In this document: in pieces, positions 10,516 to 25,500 of the stretch
Numbering within the stretch: the stretch's first letter is position 1
How the letters are laid out: each line of letters starts with the position of its first letter
Assembly: GCF_001949145.1 (NCBI RefSeq)
Contig: NW_019091380.1
Location: forward strand, 3,275,617 to 3,337,826
Source: Acanthaster planci
Taxonomy: Eukaryota; Echinodermata; Asteroidea; Valvatida; Acanthasteridae
Reading direction: 5' to 3'
DNA: 62,210 nucleotides
The notes under the pieces: model-generated
Databases searched by the model: none
Seen by the model: only the letters and a program-made list of their open reading frames with translations
Told to the model about the DNA's origin: nothing
Translations under genes and position numbers: made by a program

Positions 10516-13500
10516 ATGTGCGACGATAGCGTGTTGGTACTCGAGAGCGAGCTAAACACCCCGGCCAAGAACTGCTATCGCCTGGTGGTGCTGGGCTCCT
10601 CCAAGGTGGGCAAGACTGCCATCGTCAAGCGGTTCTTGAATGGTCAGTTTGAGGAGCAATACACCCCCACCATCGAGGACTTTCACCGGAAGATTTACAA
10701 GATCAAGGGCGAGGTGTATAGGCTGGATATCTTAGACACCTCGGGGAATAATCCTTTTCCGGCGATGAGCAGGTTGTCAATCTTAACAGGTAAGTCGTAT
10801 TTTCTGTCAGCAAACAGCATCTGCATCAAAAAAATACGCCGTATTCAGTGCAGCGTTTGCCGAAATCATTGGTTGATTCTAAAACCAGCGTTTCCGCACC
10901 CCAACAGGCATCCACACAGCTACTGTATTGTCAGCGTGTCCCCGCGTATTTTCGATTGGCAAAGACCTTGGCCTAGCTTCAGGATTCGCTGGGAGTCTTT
11001 ACCATTGCAATGAAGATCGACTTTAAGACATCACAGCAATATATTGATATCATTATATCAGTATATCTATATTCAAGTATTTTATGTAAGTTTTTAAGCC
11101 AACTAGTCTGGAGATCCCCTCGACAGGAATCTTTTTCTTTTGGGCAATCCATCGGGGACTGGTTGGGTTTTGTGCTTTGTTCCATCATGTACATTCATGT
11201 TTTACTGTCTGTTTTGTTTACCTGTATTTCCCGAGAAATGAATAAATAAATTGCTCTCCAGCTTTTAGAAAAATCATGAAAATTGCCAATTCCTATACGA
11301 GAAAATTCTGGGGGGTGGGGTGGTGGTGTATATTTTGAGTTTTCCTTTTGAACTTTTCCTTTTAGAATCTGTCGAATCCTGTGATGTGCATGACTTCCAA
11401 AAGCCTCATGGTTTCATTTTGTCTCGTTTGAATAAGCTCTCAATGGTGAGAGTTCCATCTACGGACATCACTAGTTTTCCCTTGCAGTAGTTTATTAGCC
11501 CTCAGACAGTGATAACGTCCTAAAAAAGTCAATTTAGCGGTGACAATGTTGAGACATTTACTTAGAAAACACTTTGAATTTTCCAGACCGGTCTCATTGA
11601 GTTTGTGCATAGAGTGTCAAATGATGTCGGTGTATGGCACTCTTCCCCCCCTATCAGATGTCAATTATGCCGCGTGAAACTTCTATCGAATCCAGTCCCG
11701 TTTTACTTTGTAAATCATGCATGGATTTTCTTCGACTAAGGACTTTAAACCTGTACAAATTGCAAGTCAACATTTCACAATACTACTACCTGGGCTGCGT
11801 CCCAATCCCAAAGCGAGCCTTCTGTATGACAGGAGTTATACCAAGCAGGTGTGTTCTTGAAAATATTTCGGTCGGAGCTCTTAAGCCTTACTGAATTTCA
11901 AGATCCCCCCCAGTAATTGAGAGCAGTGTTTCGGAATAAAAGCCGTGATCTCATTACCGGCACTGCCTTTCAGCGAGTGTCTCCCCAGGGTGGGTAAAAC
12001 TTCGCACTTTATCGAAAAATTATAATACTCCCTTGTTGCTTCGTTACCTCGCCAAATCGAAGTGGCCAGAAGCGATTCACTCTTGAGAACGGTTTCTGTG
12101 TCGAGCGTGGACTTTGATACCAAAAAGAAAAGAGAAACATGGCTTCGACTTTCATTGCATCGATATAAAAAGGCTTTTGGGCCCTTGGAATGGTACCATC
12201 GCGTAAATAGGCCTATTGAAAACCTTTTGAAAAGGTCTTGAAATTCAAGCATTTTTTTTTATACACAGACAGTCGATCCTATCCCTTGGAGATTAAATTC
12301 GGGACTGCGTTATCGTAATGCGTTGTGATAAAACCAACAGTACTTGTACCTCCTAACAAATTATTTCAGTGCAGTTTTACTATGTTGTACGGGATTTGGG
12401 TCTTTCCAAAACTAGATGCATCGTGGAAACTGTTTTGTATACATAATAATGTGGCTTGGGAAGTTACTAGACAAGCAGTTTTTAACGATTTCATAAATAC
12501 TTTACGGTTACTATTCTGACGGGCATAAACTCGTGAATGAAGTCTGATGATGCACGTTTTTTTATGGGAAGTGACTATAAAATACCTTCACAGTTATCTG
12601 CAAATTTTCACATTTCGTCTTTTTAAGGTATTGGAGCACTGAAAAGATGATTTTTCGTGAAATAATTGGTGAAAATGAGAAATCAAACCTTCCCTTCTCA
12701 ACTTTCTCTAGACCCTGAAAAGTTATGAATTTACAGCAACATTTCACAGATGAGAATCGGGAACAAAATAAACAAAATAAACAAACCGATCGTCTCTAAC
12801 CCAGTGTATTCACTTCAGATGCTGCTAAATTTTGTCTTCAATCCATCCACAGTAACCTGAAAGTTTTTTCAGAATTGAAGCGCTAAAACAACATCATGCA
12901 AACAATTTCTTTTTCAAATCACAATTTTATTCAATTGAAATTACATTTCCCTCTCTTGTCAACATCATTTTTCATGCATATTTCCCTCAATAATTCTGAA
13001 AATCCATAATTTGTCCAAAAGTAAACTATGAATTTTTGATAAACGTTTCCTACCCAAAGCAAAATGCGAATAAGCTGCATGAAACACTTCAATCACAAAC
13101 ATTTTAAAATAGCCCTCGCATATTCCTCGATCAAGAAGAAATTCCTGTAGACCAACCAAAATAATGCACCGCACAAGATTCCAACAAGGGACAGATCTGT
13201 CTACCCCTCGCAATTCTTCAATGCAGTACGAACCAGAGATTGTTGTTTGTCCCTGGCAAACTCTTTTAATTAAGGCAGTATGAACTATAAAGTTTGCTAG
13301 GGATAGACAATTCTATCCCTAGTTCATACTACATTAGTTAGTGTGCTAGGGATAGCTATCCCTGACAAACCCTTTAATGCTGTATGGACAAGGGATAGAA
13401 TTGTTTATCCCACAAAGTCTAAAATGCAGTACAAACTGGAAATAAATTTGTTTATCCACCAGGGATACCCTTGTTAAGTTCATCAAACTCTTTATAATGT

Positions 13501-16500
13501 ATGAACCATTGAGACATACATTCATCCACCCAGCATAGTCTTAATAATACATATTATTTATATTGGGATGTGATACATTGCTGTCGCCATTGCTAAACCC
13601 CAATGAGCAAGATCATTCGATCTAGGATGGGGCAGTGACCATGAATGCTCTTACCTATGTGCTGTAATCAGACATGTTGGGCATTGATGACATCGGATAT
13701 GAGATTACCTCAACTGATGCTCAATTAGGGTAAGGTTGACCTTCTTTCGAGAAGGGTTTAGTCCAAAGTGTACACTGAACACGAAATTTCTCGAGAAAAA
13801 TTATAAAAGTCCCGTTCGATGTTACTTAGAAGCTACTTTTTGGCAGTTAAAATGTCAGATACACATAGCTTGAGCAAAATTAATAATTTTCTGTATACGT
13901 TGAACGCAACTTTTGGTATACTCGAATCCCGGTTTCTGCAAACATTGTGATTCATTAGTTTGTCCACTGTTGTTTCATTTTAAAAAATAGTACAAAAGAC
14001 GGCGGTAGATATTTCAAGGTATAACTTCCATTATAACTGTATGGAATGCACTGCTGTATTTTTGTCCTGTCGTCAGTTTTTCTGATGGGATTTCGGTTAA
14101 TGTATTTATTGAGTTATTCTATCGATAGACCTGTCTTAACATCTGTATTTACATTTCAAACAAATGAAAAATATTCGCATTGCACGGTGAGAAATCGGAA
14201 AAATTACAGATTCCTGCGGGGTGTTGTTTCAAACGCATGACAATTGCCTCTACATCCTCCCCAAAATTAGTTTTATCCAAGTCGTAGCGTAGAGAGTGCC
14301 CACAGCGTACCAAGAAAACGATACAGGTGCATGTGGCGTGCATTGGATCCCGTTGCTCTATTGGGAGTGTTTGTTTCGTCCCCGACCGTGCTGCGACTTG
14401 ATTGCAGCCGAGCTTTATACCTCAAGCCGCCAACGGCGGTAAAAGGAACAACCTCTTCCCTGGAACTATCGCTTGCCAAGGCCAAGGTCTCAGCCGGAGA
14501 ATGCGATGGATATCGCGGCAGATACTTGCTCTCGTTTGCTAATAGCATTTGAGCCAAAGATTTAATGGATCTACCTATGTACCAGCGTATATATTTGGTT
14601 GATTGTATGAGATGAGATTTGAGACTCCTGGCGTCACATGGTCTCGGATTCGAAGGCTGTGTCGTTTATACTCACATCATACGCACCTGTCGTACAAGTG
14701 GTGGTACATTTTCCTCGTGAAATTTGGGACGGGGAGAAGACTGGACACGTTCTGTAATGCTGTCTGTCGATGCAAAAGAATTTATGTCCAGTTGGCCATG
14801 ATTATTCTTTATATAAATTCAGGTCTTAGCGTATGTACTTCCTTGCTTTCTTTTCCTTTCGCCACAAACAATTAGCCAGCACCTCATGAATAATTTTACA
14901 TGACAGACATAGAGATCGAAGTTTAATAATATTGGCACTGAGCGAGGCAACTGTTGGTGCCTTTTCTTTAATTAGATCTCCACTACGTTAAACAAGGTTT
15001 TTCTAGTAGGTTTCAACTCTGTGTCGTTGTCTGGGCTTTCGTCCACACGGTACAAATGCACTGAAACGGAAATGTCGATAACTTGTGCGGGCAGCAGGTG
15101 TTACGATTCAGTTGCCATCATATAGGTAACCTTGGGTGCCATTTTGCGAAGAGATTCAAATTTTGAGGAAAGCACGGAGTAGTACTGGTGAATATTTTTC
15201 TACTGTAAGTTCAGTTTTGGTGTGGTTACCCGACGACGAAAGTGGACTCAATTCTTGGTTCACACCAGCAACTCCTAAATCCCATTAGGTGAATGTAGCG
15301 AACTATTTCCATTGTCTTGCTTGGCGTCATTTTGTTTTGGTATGAAGCATTTGGTAGACAGTAGAGTTCATTAGAATCAGTGCATACACACGGAGTAAAT
15401 AACGGTTTAAATGCTTTGACTGAAAAGACGTGCAGTATTGCTTATTTGAAATGTGATTGGCCTATATATGAACCCTTTTGAATGCATGAATCGTAACTTC
15501 AAGTTTCAACCAACAGCATAGTGGCACAGATTCTTTGTTTTATGTTCTTTATAAAAAAAAGTTTATGTCTGATGTTATTATGTATGTATGTTTGATGTAT
15601 ACATTTTACGTAGTAACATCGACATGCAAAGAAAACTACAGATGCATTAAATTAGTATGAACATATTGTAAGATGGTGACACTGAAGGGTCACCGTAGGT
15701 GGTCAGGAGACGCCAAAGGCTTCTTTCTTATTTTTCCCCTGTCCTATTTCCTTTATCCCCCGCATTATAACATCAACTAAACAGAAAAGTGCAAAGTAAT
15801 GACAAGTGACTTATTTTAAGACAATTAACAAAACAATACGATGAAAAACAGCAGGCGATCAGACCATAACAAAGAACTAAGTTAAACAATGTTTGACACG
15901 AACTTAGTTTTGATGTTTTTTGGTGAATTTAGGGACCCCGACTGTCTGTTGGGATCTATAAGGCTAATCCAGAAGTATAGGAAGGTTTTCCTTCTTCCCA
16001 GGTTCTCGATGTACTATTCTTGCAATCTACAAATCAGGTATCGACCTTTACACTTGTCACATAGGCCGTATTTACGACAACTTGTACATAATTTATGAGA
16101 TGCTTTTCCTTAACCTCGCGCCCTACAAAACGAGTCCCGTATATTACTGCTGCATAATGGTGACTGATAGAGGCACCTTACCTGCGATTATCATCTATTT
16201 TATTCGAAGTCAACCGTAAGGGCCCGTAATTGCGTGTCAGCATTTCCCGTGTGTTGCATCAAGCTCTCGTATTAAGGTAACAAGATGGACGACCATAGTC
16301 TGGTGACCTACAATGTGCACAGGCATGTTGCCTCAGGCTGCCGACCAGTAAATAAGCTGTCATACGCAACGATGAAAAATACCCAAAGTTCAGGAAAAAA
16401 TTACAACTTTCTCAGGTATTTGATGTACGCATCAAATCCAAGTTTATTTAATTACCTATAAATTTTTGGTTCAATTTCCAGTGTGTTGACCAATTACGTC

Positions 16501-19500
16501 TTGAGAAATTTCCATTGGTAATCACCCCTGAAAATAGTCTTGAAAGCCCGTCGCCATTTTGATAATTGATGACTAGGGCCTATCCCCATTTTAACACAAA
16601 GCCATCTGGAGGGTCTATTTTGTCCCAAGTGCACACAAGTACAAGCTGGCAGTTACATTTGCGTCTTCCATCCTTCGTTTTGTCCTCCTTTCCTCTGACC
16701 ACTAATTGCCCTGATGGCAGAGCATGTGACAGTATACAAATTCTGATTCTAATGCTGTATAAGTCCTGTTATCCGCCTTATGGAGCAGAAGCAGCTCCTT
16801 ATCGGTTGAAAAGAGCCATGTTGGTCAGGAGTGTTCGTTTTGCTGGTAGCGACGCGACTGTAACGCGTGCATTTCATAATCGTTTGTGAACCAGCGAAGC
16901 GCAGTTCCGACCAAAGGGCTCCCTTGCTAGGAATATTGCGCCCTCTCGTGTCCCAGTCAGGGCTCATACTGACTACACCTGTTGCAGTATGAGATTCTGC
17001 CATCGTGGTCCTGTGATCTGATTGGCTTAGTTTCAGACAGTAAGCTCATTTTCTACGTCTGCGTCTAAATTATCTGAATTAAGTGATGCCATGTCAAAGT
17101 TCCTCATGAGGAATATCGTGTGTGGTCATGCCACAGTTGATCTTTTGTGCCTTTTCTGTAAGAGAATGGAGAATCCTTCGTGTTCGAACTGAGGCCTGGA
17201 AAGACTTAGTTTAGCCCAAATGTTATCTTTAGGTATGATATCTAAACAACCCAAACATACTTTGTGTAATTGCTGTCGTTTTTGGACTCCCATTGAATTT
17301 GTATTTTGTAAAATACCCCCGTAGTAAAATGTGTCTCATTTGTCTTCTTCTTTTTATGCAGTTAGTTGCGCATGATAGCCCCCGAGTGAAATTCATGTCA
17401 TGCACCCTTTAAGTTTTGAATCTATCAGGCTTACCTAACTGAACTGTTTTCACGTCTAAAACACGGAATCGCGGTCGCTCAGAAACTGACGTGTACATAG
17501 AATCCTGGAGGGAAATCCCAATACAGAAGCTGATCAGAGATAACCAGTTGTTCCCAGTGCCTTGCAACGTATTTGTTACCTAGCAGCGAATTTAAAGTAT
17601 ATGTTACAATCAAAATACAAGGAGACCTGTTCCATATTTAAATGTCTATTTTACTGTCTTTTTAATTAGTTCATATCACCAAACCAACATTCTGTACCGC
17701 ATGCTTTATCTTTTTTATGTCCCAAACATTGTGGGAAATTGAACGAACGACGATGTTGACATCTAATCTGATGGGCCGCGTGATCGGTTGTTCTAATTAC
17801 AGTCTACCAAGCGCCATTTAATTTGAATGCCTTTCATAATGTTCTTAACATGAAGTGGGATTTGTATACATGTCAGTTTGTTTGGCACTGTATACAACCT
17901 ACATTGTACCTACCTTCATTTCCTATCTGTACCATCTGACATCGGCACCCAGTCATGACCTTGATCGAATAGAGATCTAGACAGTCGCTGGTGATCTGTA
18001 CAACTTTTCTGTTCAGGCCAAGATTAATCAAGACAGTCTTTATCTTTAGCACAGTCCTACCGAAATCGATCATAGGCGAGCCTTGACCTAGTTAATACGA
18101 TGAACACCCAGTAGCTGGTTCGTTGGTGTTGTATATATTATTCAGAGATTCGCAGACAGAAACACACTCTATCTTTACTGTGAAATGCCTGTTCAATTTG
18201 GTATACTGTCAATCTGTTAAGTCTAATACAACAGTTACTACTCGGCACCTGGATAAACTGACGTTTAATCGCCACTATGCCAGAACTCTCACTCTCAAAA
18301 GCACACCCAGCCATGTATTTCCTAGGATTTGGAATAGCCTGTCATCACACATTAAGGATTCCTTATTTATTGATTCATTTAACTAATCGACACCAGTTTA
18401 GCCCCTCAGTTTCATGAATGCTTAGGGTTGGATTTTCTCTCTATGACACTACTGTGCAGTCATTTGTCAGTCTTGCCTTTTACTTTAGATGTTGAGGTTA
18501 TTATTGTTTTTCCCGTTACATATTTTTGTACCTAATATGATATAGGTTTTTGAATTTTTTGACGTTCCCACACAGTGTGACAGTTTCTACGTTTTTGAAA
18601 ATATTAATCTAGTATGTACATTTATTTTCCCCTCTGTCTTTTAAGCTTTTCAGAACTTTTATTATTTGTCATTCTTTTAGAGTCATTTTTAATTATAAGT
18701 ACAGTCTTGCTTTCATATGTGTATATATGTACTTCTTTAAGTTTGGGTTGACATCCTTTAGAGTCAGTATTTGGTTGTACTTTTGTCAGTCCTGGCCAAC
18801 TTGGATTGGTTCGTTTTTGTTTGGTAGTTTACCGTTTAGGTTTTCTGTTTGTATTTTTGAATGGTATGTTGTTGGTATTCTGCTGATGGTCGAATAAATA
18901 ATAAAAATCCTAATAATATTAGTAGTAGTGTAGGTAATCCCCAGTACAATTTGAGTCCAAGCAAAGACCGCATTTCCTTTCTAGTCATTACCTCTCATTT
19001 CCCTTAGCAAGTAGAGATGGTTGATGATCGCTATTACCCACTGCTGTGGTGTAATCAAATATTTATACACCCATCTGTCGATGTGTTGACCGGACTTGGT
19101 CAAAATACCGACAGCAGGGTAAATCCTCTCAAGCATTGTTCAAATTTTACCCAAATTACTAAAAATGAAACAATTTCCTGCCAATTTAACGGGACATTGT
19201 TATCCACCCTGTTCAAGGGAGTAGGTGCTCATCATCTAAAAAAAATCGAGATGTGGCTGAAGGATGTAAAACAACTGATGAGCAAAATGAGTTGATAAAG
19301 TAGTGTGATGCATGATTACAAGAAATGATATTATTATTTATATCAATTAGCATTTATTTTAATTCAACTATTAATTAGTAATGAATTATTAATCTACAAA
19401 TTAATTTACATATTCCAAATCGGACTTTACTAAGTCCTCAGATTGTATTCTTAGGATCCCTTTGAAGTGTGTGAGAATTTAATGTACATTTTGGTTGCAA

Positions 19501-22500
19501 ATAATTGATTCATTCCATTTCCTATGTCTGAGGGCGAATTTCTCTGCCGTGATTTCAAAAACTGCATTGACAGATTTGCTGATCTTATGTGAAGGTATTA
19601 AATTGCGATATCCCTTTCTTTTAAAATGTAAAAAGTGTGGCACACCATAAAAAACAGGTTACAAGGACTAGACTCATGCTGTATCGTGGCTGCTCGCTTC
19701 ACTCATGAAATATCTGCTGGAATATTTACCGTGTCCAAACAAGGGTCTGGCATTATTGTGTCCGCGTAATGAGCTGTTAGGGTTTGATGGACTGGCAGGA
19801 ACACATCAAAGTCAAGTAGCGATGGTGGTTGGATTTCACGCGCCCGTCGTTTCCAGTCAAGTGTTCTGTTCAGTGTCGCTTGCATGCATCCGACTTAGAT
19901 ATTCTTTTAACAGGACTCGACGCGTGAGAAAGTATGATTCTGCAGAACAAACGCTCAGAGGATAAAAGCATGGAGAGGTAACGAAGTGCACTCATAGTTT
20001 GACAGCTGGAAGGATGAATCGGGAGAGTTGATCAGTTTGCTGGTTAAGATCGTATAAGTATTCATTGCCAGGTCACGAGCGCGCTTTAAGTTGTAAACGC
20101 ATTCAAACGAAGCCTTCATGTCAGATTAACAGACATGAGGGTGTTTATCACAAAATCATCTTAGCACTGAGTTTTTTATGGGGGGAGGATTCTCAGTTTT
20201 TTTGCCACATCACAGAAGAATCATATTTCTTCTTAAAAAGAGTAAATATTACATTGAACATTTACATGTTCATAAGGAGGAGATTCCCTCAAAGCACTGC
20301 TTGTCGAGTTAGAATCCTAAATACAAGGCTAGGGCCTACATTCAACTATTATGAACTGCGGATGTATGTATGGCGATTATGTACCGGCATGTTACGTGAT
20401 CGTGCAGGTTTTTGGATTCAGTTACTCTGTAAACAGATCCAATATCAAAACTGAATGTGCACATTATGACCCCAAAAGATCGCTTCACATTTGAGAAAAA
20501 AATATGTTTAACTCAGCGAGACAGAATAGAATAACTTCATTCTTGCCAGTTTGCTCCATTTGTGATGTGTTACAAATTCATGATTTTTTTCCTAAAATAG
20601 CATTTGAAAACGCTGCAAAATGTACAGACTGTGTAAAAATGAGCATCGGTCTGTTATGCCACGGAAGTATAGATAATGACTCCCTCAGCAAAGATTAATG
20701 ACAAGCAACACTGCCAGTGACGTTTTCCATTTTACTATCAAATATTTAACATGACACGTTCCATCTCATTTTCTCGATTGCATTAAGCCTCCAATTTAAT
20801 ATTCCGCGTGCTTTCGCCAAACAAACCCTTCTTTATAGGCAGTCAATCTTGTTTTACGTTGACATGAATTATGGTACTGCTGTGAGTGTCAGTCATTTTT
20901 TAAATAATTAATATTTACACAAACATTTACTTTGACAGTCCGGAGTTCTTACCAAACGACTCTTTTCATCTGAACAGTCATTGTAAGAAATGCATATATA
21001 TAGGCCTCTTCGGGGTTACGTATCGACTTTCCTCGGCATGCCGGTAAATTGTTATCAAGAGCCGCAGTGTTTTATGGTTGATGGTTGCCACTCCGGAGCC
21101 GGATCGATACCAGTAGAACACGTTTCATAATTTTGACATAAACATGTCGATGGAGTCGACTACCATGTCAAAACCCACGCCATTGTAGACATCACATTGA
21201 AATCGATTCCACGGCAGTCATTGCTACCTAATAAAATTTCTGGTGTACTCCAAGACATGTCAATATGAACAGCATAGTTTGGTACTGCAATGACTGCACA
21301 CGTCATATTGTTGGTTTCTCATGCACACGAGAGCGAGGAATGCTTGAATAGAAATATGAATACATTAGCGATATTACTTCTCCCACCGATGAAATAAGGC
21401 CAATGAAATTGCTAATAGAAACGGGGGAATCTAATTGATGTTTGTCAGTTTCATCTCCTGCGACATATCCCTTTACATTGTACTTCCTTCGTGAAAACTT
21501 TCCACCGTTAATTGTACTCTGCGGCGAATACCATGATGTATTACGATATCGGCCCGATGAATCTTCACACTTGATTGGTGATTTTCGCAGCTCTAATTAA
21601 GAACAGTCCACCAGAAAAAGTCGTCGCTCGCTATACTTGTGTTACATTATATCCTGAATAATGATAACGTATATATTCATATTTGAAATGAATTTTGAAG
21701 ACATAATCACGGCGAGAGTGAAATGGCACACCTGTTATCGTATCTCCCAAAATGTAACTTCAAATGTAAATGATATTTTTCCAATTCTTCAAATGTAACT
21801 GAAGAAAAATTCTTTAGGCTTCTATTTAGATAGACGAGCTGGAAAATCATCATAGCCTGCTGTACATTATGGGCTTCTGTAAAGGTGCTAGTTCGGCATT
21901 TAAGCCTCATGTAACGGATTTACCGCAAAGTGCCTATACGATGATATGATGGTTTTGCCGCATATGTCATCCATATGGGTATTTAATGTTATGATGGTTA
22001 ATTTACAGAGAAAACATTTAGCGTCCATTCGCTATCGATTATCTTCAACAGTGCGCCACTGTCGGCTCATTAGTTTCAAAGTGTGACATCACTTAATAAA
22101 AAATACGCCGTCCATTTTGCGAGCTTAGTTGCATTGGCGCCAGCTGATAATGTGACACGCCACGGAGTCACGACTTTTATTGAAGTCACGCACTTTTTCT
22201 TTCCCAATAATTACCTTTTCATTTGATTCACAAAACAAGTAAGGATTCACGTGTAGATGTTCACGAGTTCGATCTCATTAAAGTCGTTAAAATGACATTT
22301 AACGGTTAAAAAAAATATTATACACTCATTCCAAGTTTTCAAAGGGGTGTGACCTGTCCCTGCCCGTCACAAACCTATCGCTAACAAGCCCACTTCAACC
22401 TGCAGGTATAAAGCAGGTAAAACATTCGCTCAGCTTTAAATCTAAGTTTCGAACACGGATGGGTAGGTATTATTTGCCATTTATGAGTGAACATAAAAAT

Positions 22501-25500
22501 AGGGCAAAGCTTCGTACATTTTGATCGCTTTCCAACTTACGGCCTTCACTAGAAAAAACACGTTACTTCGTAACATGATGTTAAGTGTAAGTGTCCAAGT
22601 GAGGTGTTCTAAAGCAGTGCTCATGATGTCCTTCGCATGTTACTGCAGGAATAAATTTGGGATTTGTAGAGCTGTCAGCACCGTGTCAAGACGGCAATAT
22701 CAGCCGGCAGTATCGCTCCACACACCGGTACGGAATACTTGGCACTCGGGAGTCACCAGAGCGGAAACTGACGAACACCCCGTAATAATATCGGGTGTCT
22801 CACATAAGCTTATATATAGTAGCTTGTTGTGCCTCGTCCTCGAAGCTGCCTCCAACAGAAATCCTAATAAAATATCGCCGTTGATAAACGGGGGACTCTG
22901 GATCTGGCGCAAGCTGCTCAGGGAGGAATCCAGATGGAGGCAATTGATGGGAGTGTCACGACTCGAGGGTTGAGGATCCCAGCTCCTCACGCCCCATTGC
23001 CTCGGAGGACACTCTTTGCGCCGTCTCCGTTAAGATTTACTGTACCAAGATTGTTTCCTAGGCTTGGGTTGGCGAGATGCGCACATATGTCTACTGGCGA
23101 GCATGTTAATGTGTGGTGTTTATCATTAGACTGCTGGTACGGTACCTCGAGCTAAATAACAAGCCAGAAACGACCCGGGCATGACTGTTATTATGTTTGG
23201 ACTGTATGTCATTAATGGGGCAGAAATGTTGGATTTGATTTCTCTTAAACAAAGTATTGAGCCTAATTGAGAAGATGGTATTCATATTTGTCACCTTCGC
23301 TCCATCTTAACTGCATGCACACACGGGTCCTTGTAAAAGTATTATACATAACAGTATACAACTTACAAGTTGAACCAGCGGATTCGTCACTTGAAACTTT
23401 CTCTTATGGATACGTTCAATATTTGTATTTCTAAATGAAAGACTGCAGGTGGGAAGTCTTTCTTGCATGAATGAGTTTCGGCATTGGACTCAAACAACGT
23501 GCGTTGTATGCAAGTGACATGATAAACCAGTTGTTTTCCACTTTTGTAATAACACAACCTTACCTGAAATCTGGTTCACGGAGAAGATGACATTCTAAGC
23601 ATGACCAAACTGATTCGGGAAATTAAAAAAAAAACATATTAAAACGAATAATTTCCAGGTCAGGAACAGTTTACAGTAATGACGCCATCAGTTCCTAGTT
23701 GGCACATTGTCATGAACTATCCGTTGTAAATTACCTTCTTTGTATTTGTCTGGAACGCGATGTAAAATGATACATGTACATCAGCTTCGATATTAAATTG
23801 AAAACAGGATCATTGATGCATGGTGAGCCTTCATGAACCTCAAAGCATGAAGTCCTTGCGCAGCTATGTTTGATTGGTGATGACACTAAATATATTGAAT
23901 GTGGACTACGCACCTGGTGATGTCATGCCCGGAGCTGTTTTCCACCAGAGGCACGCAATAATTGTCAACTCAGGCGGATTATGGGTACTTCCAGTTACTC
24001 GAAATTTTTTCGTTTCTCTGTGCATAAATATATAGGATGACTCACTAGTGATCCAAAGTCCAAAGATGTATTTGGCACTCTTAACTGGCTCACATTATTC
24101 CGATTATTGAAAATGCTAAACTGGTATCGTGATCGCTAAAAAAGATCTAATTTAAATCACACATAATAGCCGAAAAGGATGTTCCTGTAGAAATTTTGAA
24201 TGATATCCAAAGCCATTTTTGTTTTTGTTTTTGTTTTTTTTTTAAGTTGAAGTTTGATGAATTTTTGCTTGGAGTAAATTCTTAATTAAACAGTTTTACA
24301 TGCAGAGAGAAAATTACAAAAATGAAATAATTCCACTAAACAGACATTGTGCAAATGCACACTGTATTGTAAATACTGTGAAACGCGTGCCAACACTTGG
24401 CCGCTCATGCCTTTGTTACAACGAGAGAGACGAACGTAGGGACAGAATTGTTTCAGTAATGCATCCGACCAACTGCTATAGGCCTATGAAGATACTTCGA
24501 TTCCATTCGGTTCACAACGGTGTGGTTTGTCTGCTCATTGAGCGTCAACTCAATCACATGAGATGTAACTTTTGTATTCAATCGGAAACCATTTGTAACG
24601 TCCTCCCTCTAGGACAGGATAGTTTCACAACTAAACAATGTCTTTATTTGCTTCCAACTGCGCTGACAGGAGCTGGGTAATATCATTCATTAACACCCTT
24701 CCATAGAGCTTCACCTTGGTGTTATTGATTCTATTGAGGAAAAAGCATTGTCGCAAATTAATGTCTGCTACTCCACGTGCACGTCCGTCTTAAAACTTTG
24801 CAGAAACTGCCTCGGAATTGATATCGTGGGAGGCGCTGATTTCGAGGGGCACATCTTGCATTTGTTAGTATTTTTCAAATTAAAGAAAAGGCCTTATTCC
24901 CTCGAAAACTGGACTCCGGTGAAAATATGTCAATGACACCCGACTGAGACACTTGCCCGACGGTTTTGAACAATGAGCGGAAACACTGTGTTCCTGCTCT
25001 GTATGGCTTGCAAATCGTTTTGATGCAAATCTTTATGCAGTGGTTTTCCCACACAGAACTCTTTGCAAAGTATCTTACGAGATTTCGAGACTTATTAAGA
25101 TACTGACACTTTAATGTAATGATTGGACTTTAAATAGAAACCTTTACCTAGCTAGTTTGGAGTCTGTAGATATGTATGCGCACTACCCTCCACTCACACC
25201 GTAAAAATAACAGTGTAATCCGTGAAGCGAAAATGTGTAACATTTGGAGAAATCAGAAATTCATCTTTCACCAAAAGCGCAACCGATCATTTACCCAGCC
25301 TTAGATTGATACAAGGAACAGTTTTTATAAAATTTTCTAGGATTTGATTGAATTTTGGCGATGTCCCTACATTCAAATCAAAGATGAATCATTGCTGATT
25401 ATTCGTGATACAGTTTTCCTGGCTTTGGAGGATCAGAGTATGAATTTTCATCGGTTCTTGTAGAATTTGCCATTTTCCCTCAAAATCAACTGAGGTCTTA

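Noticed and set aside
13267-13380. TAGGGATA words as homing-endonuclease (I-SceI-like) sites
   Set aside because: Only the first eight bases are shared; the rest of the 18-base site is absent and no endonuclease gene is visible.
20065-20454. 129-codon plus ORF in the RASD intron
   Set aside because: No recognisable motif, low-quality start context and no supporting splice or promoter signal.
22521-22990. 150-codon plus ORF with an overlapping 96-codon minus ORF
   Set aside because: No domain, no convincing splice signals and composition like the surroundings; overlapping open frames on both strands suggest chance.
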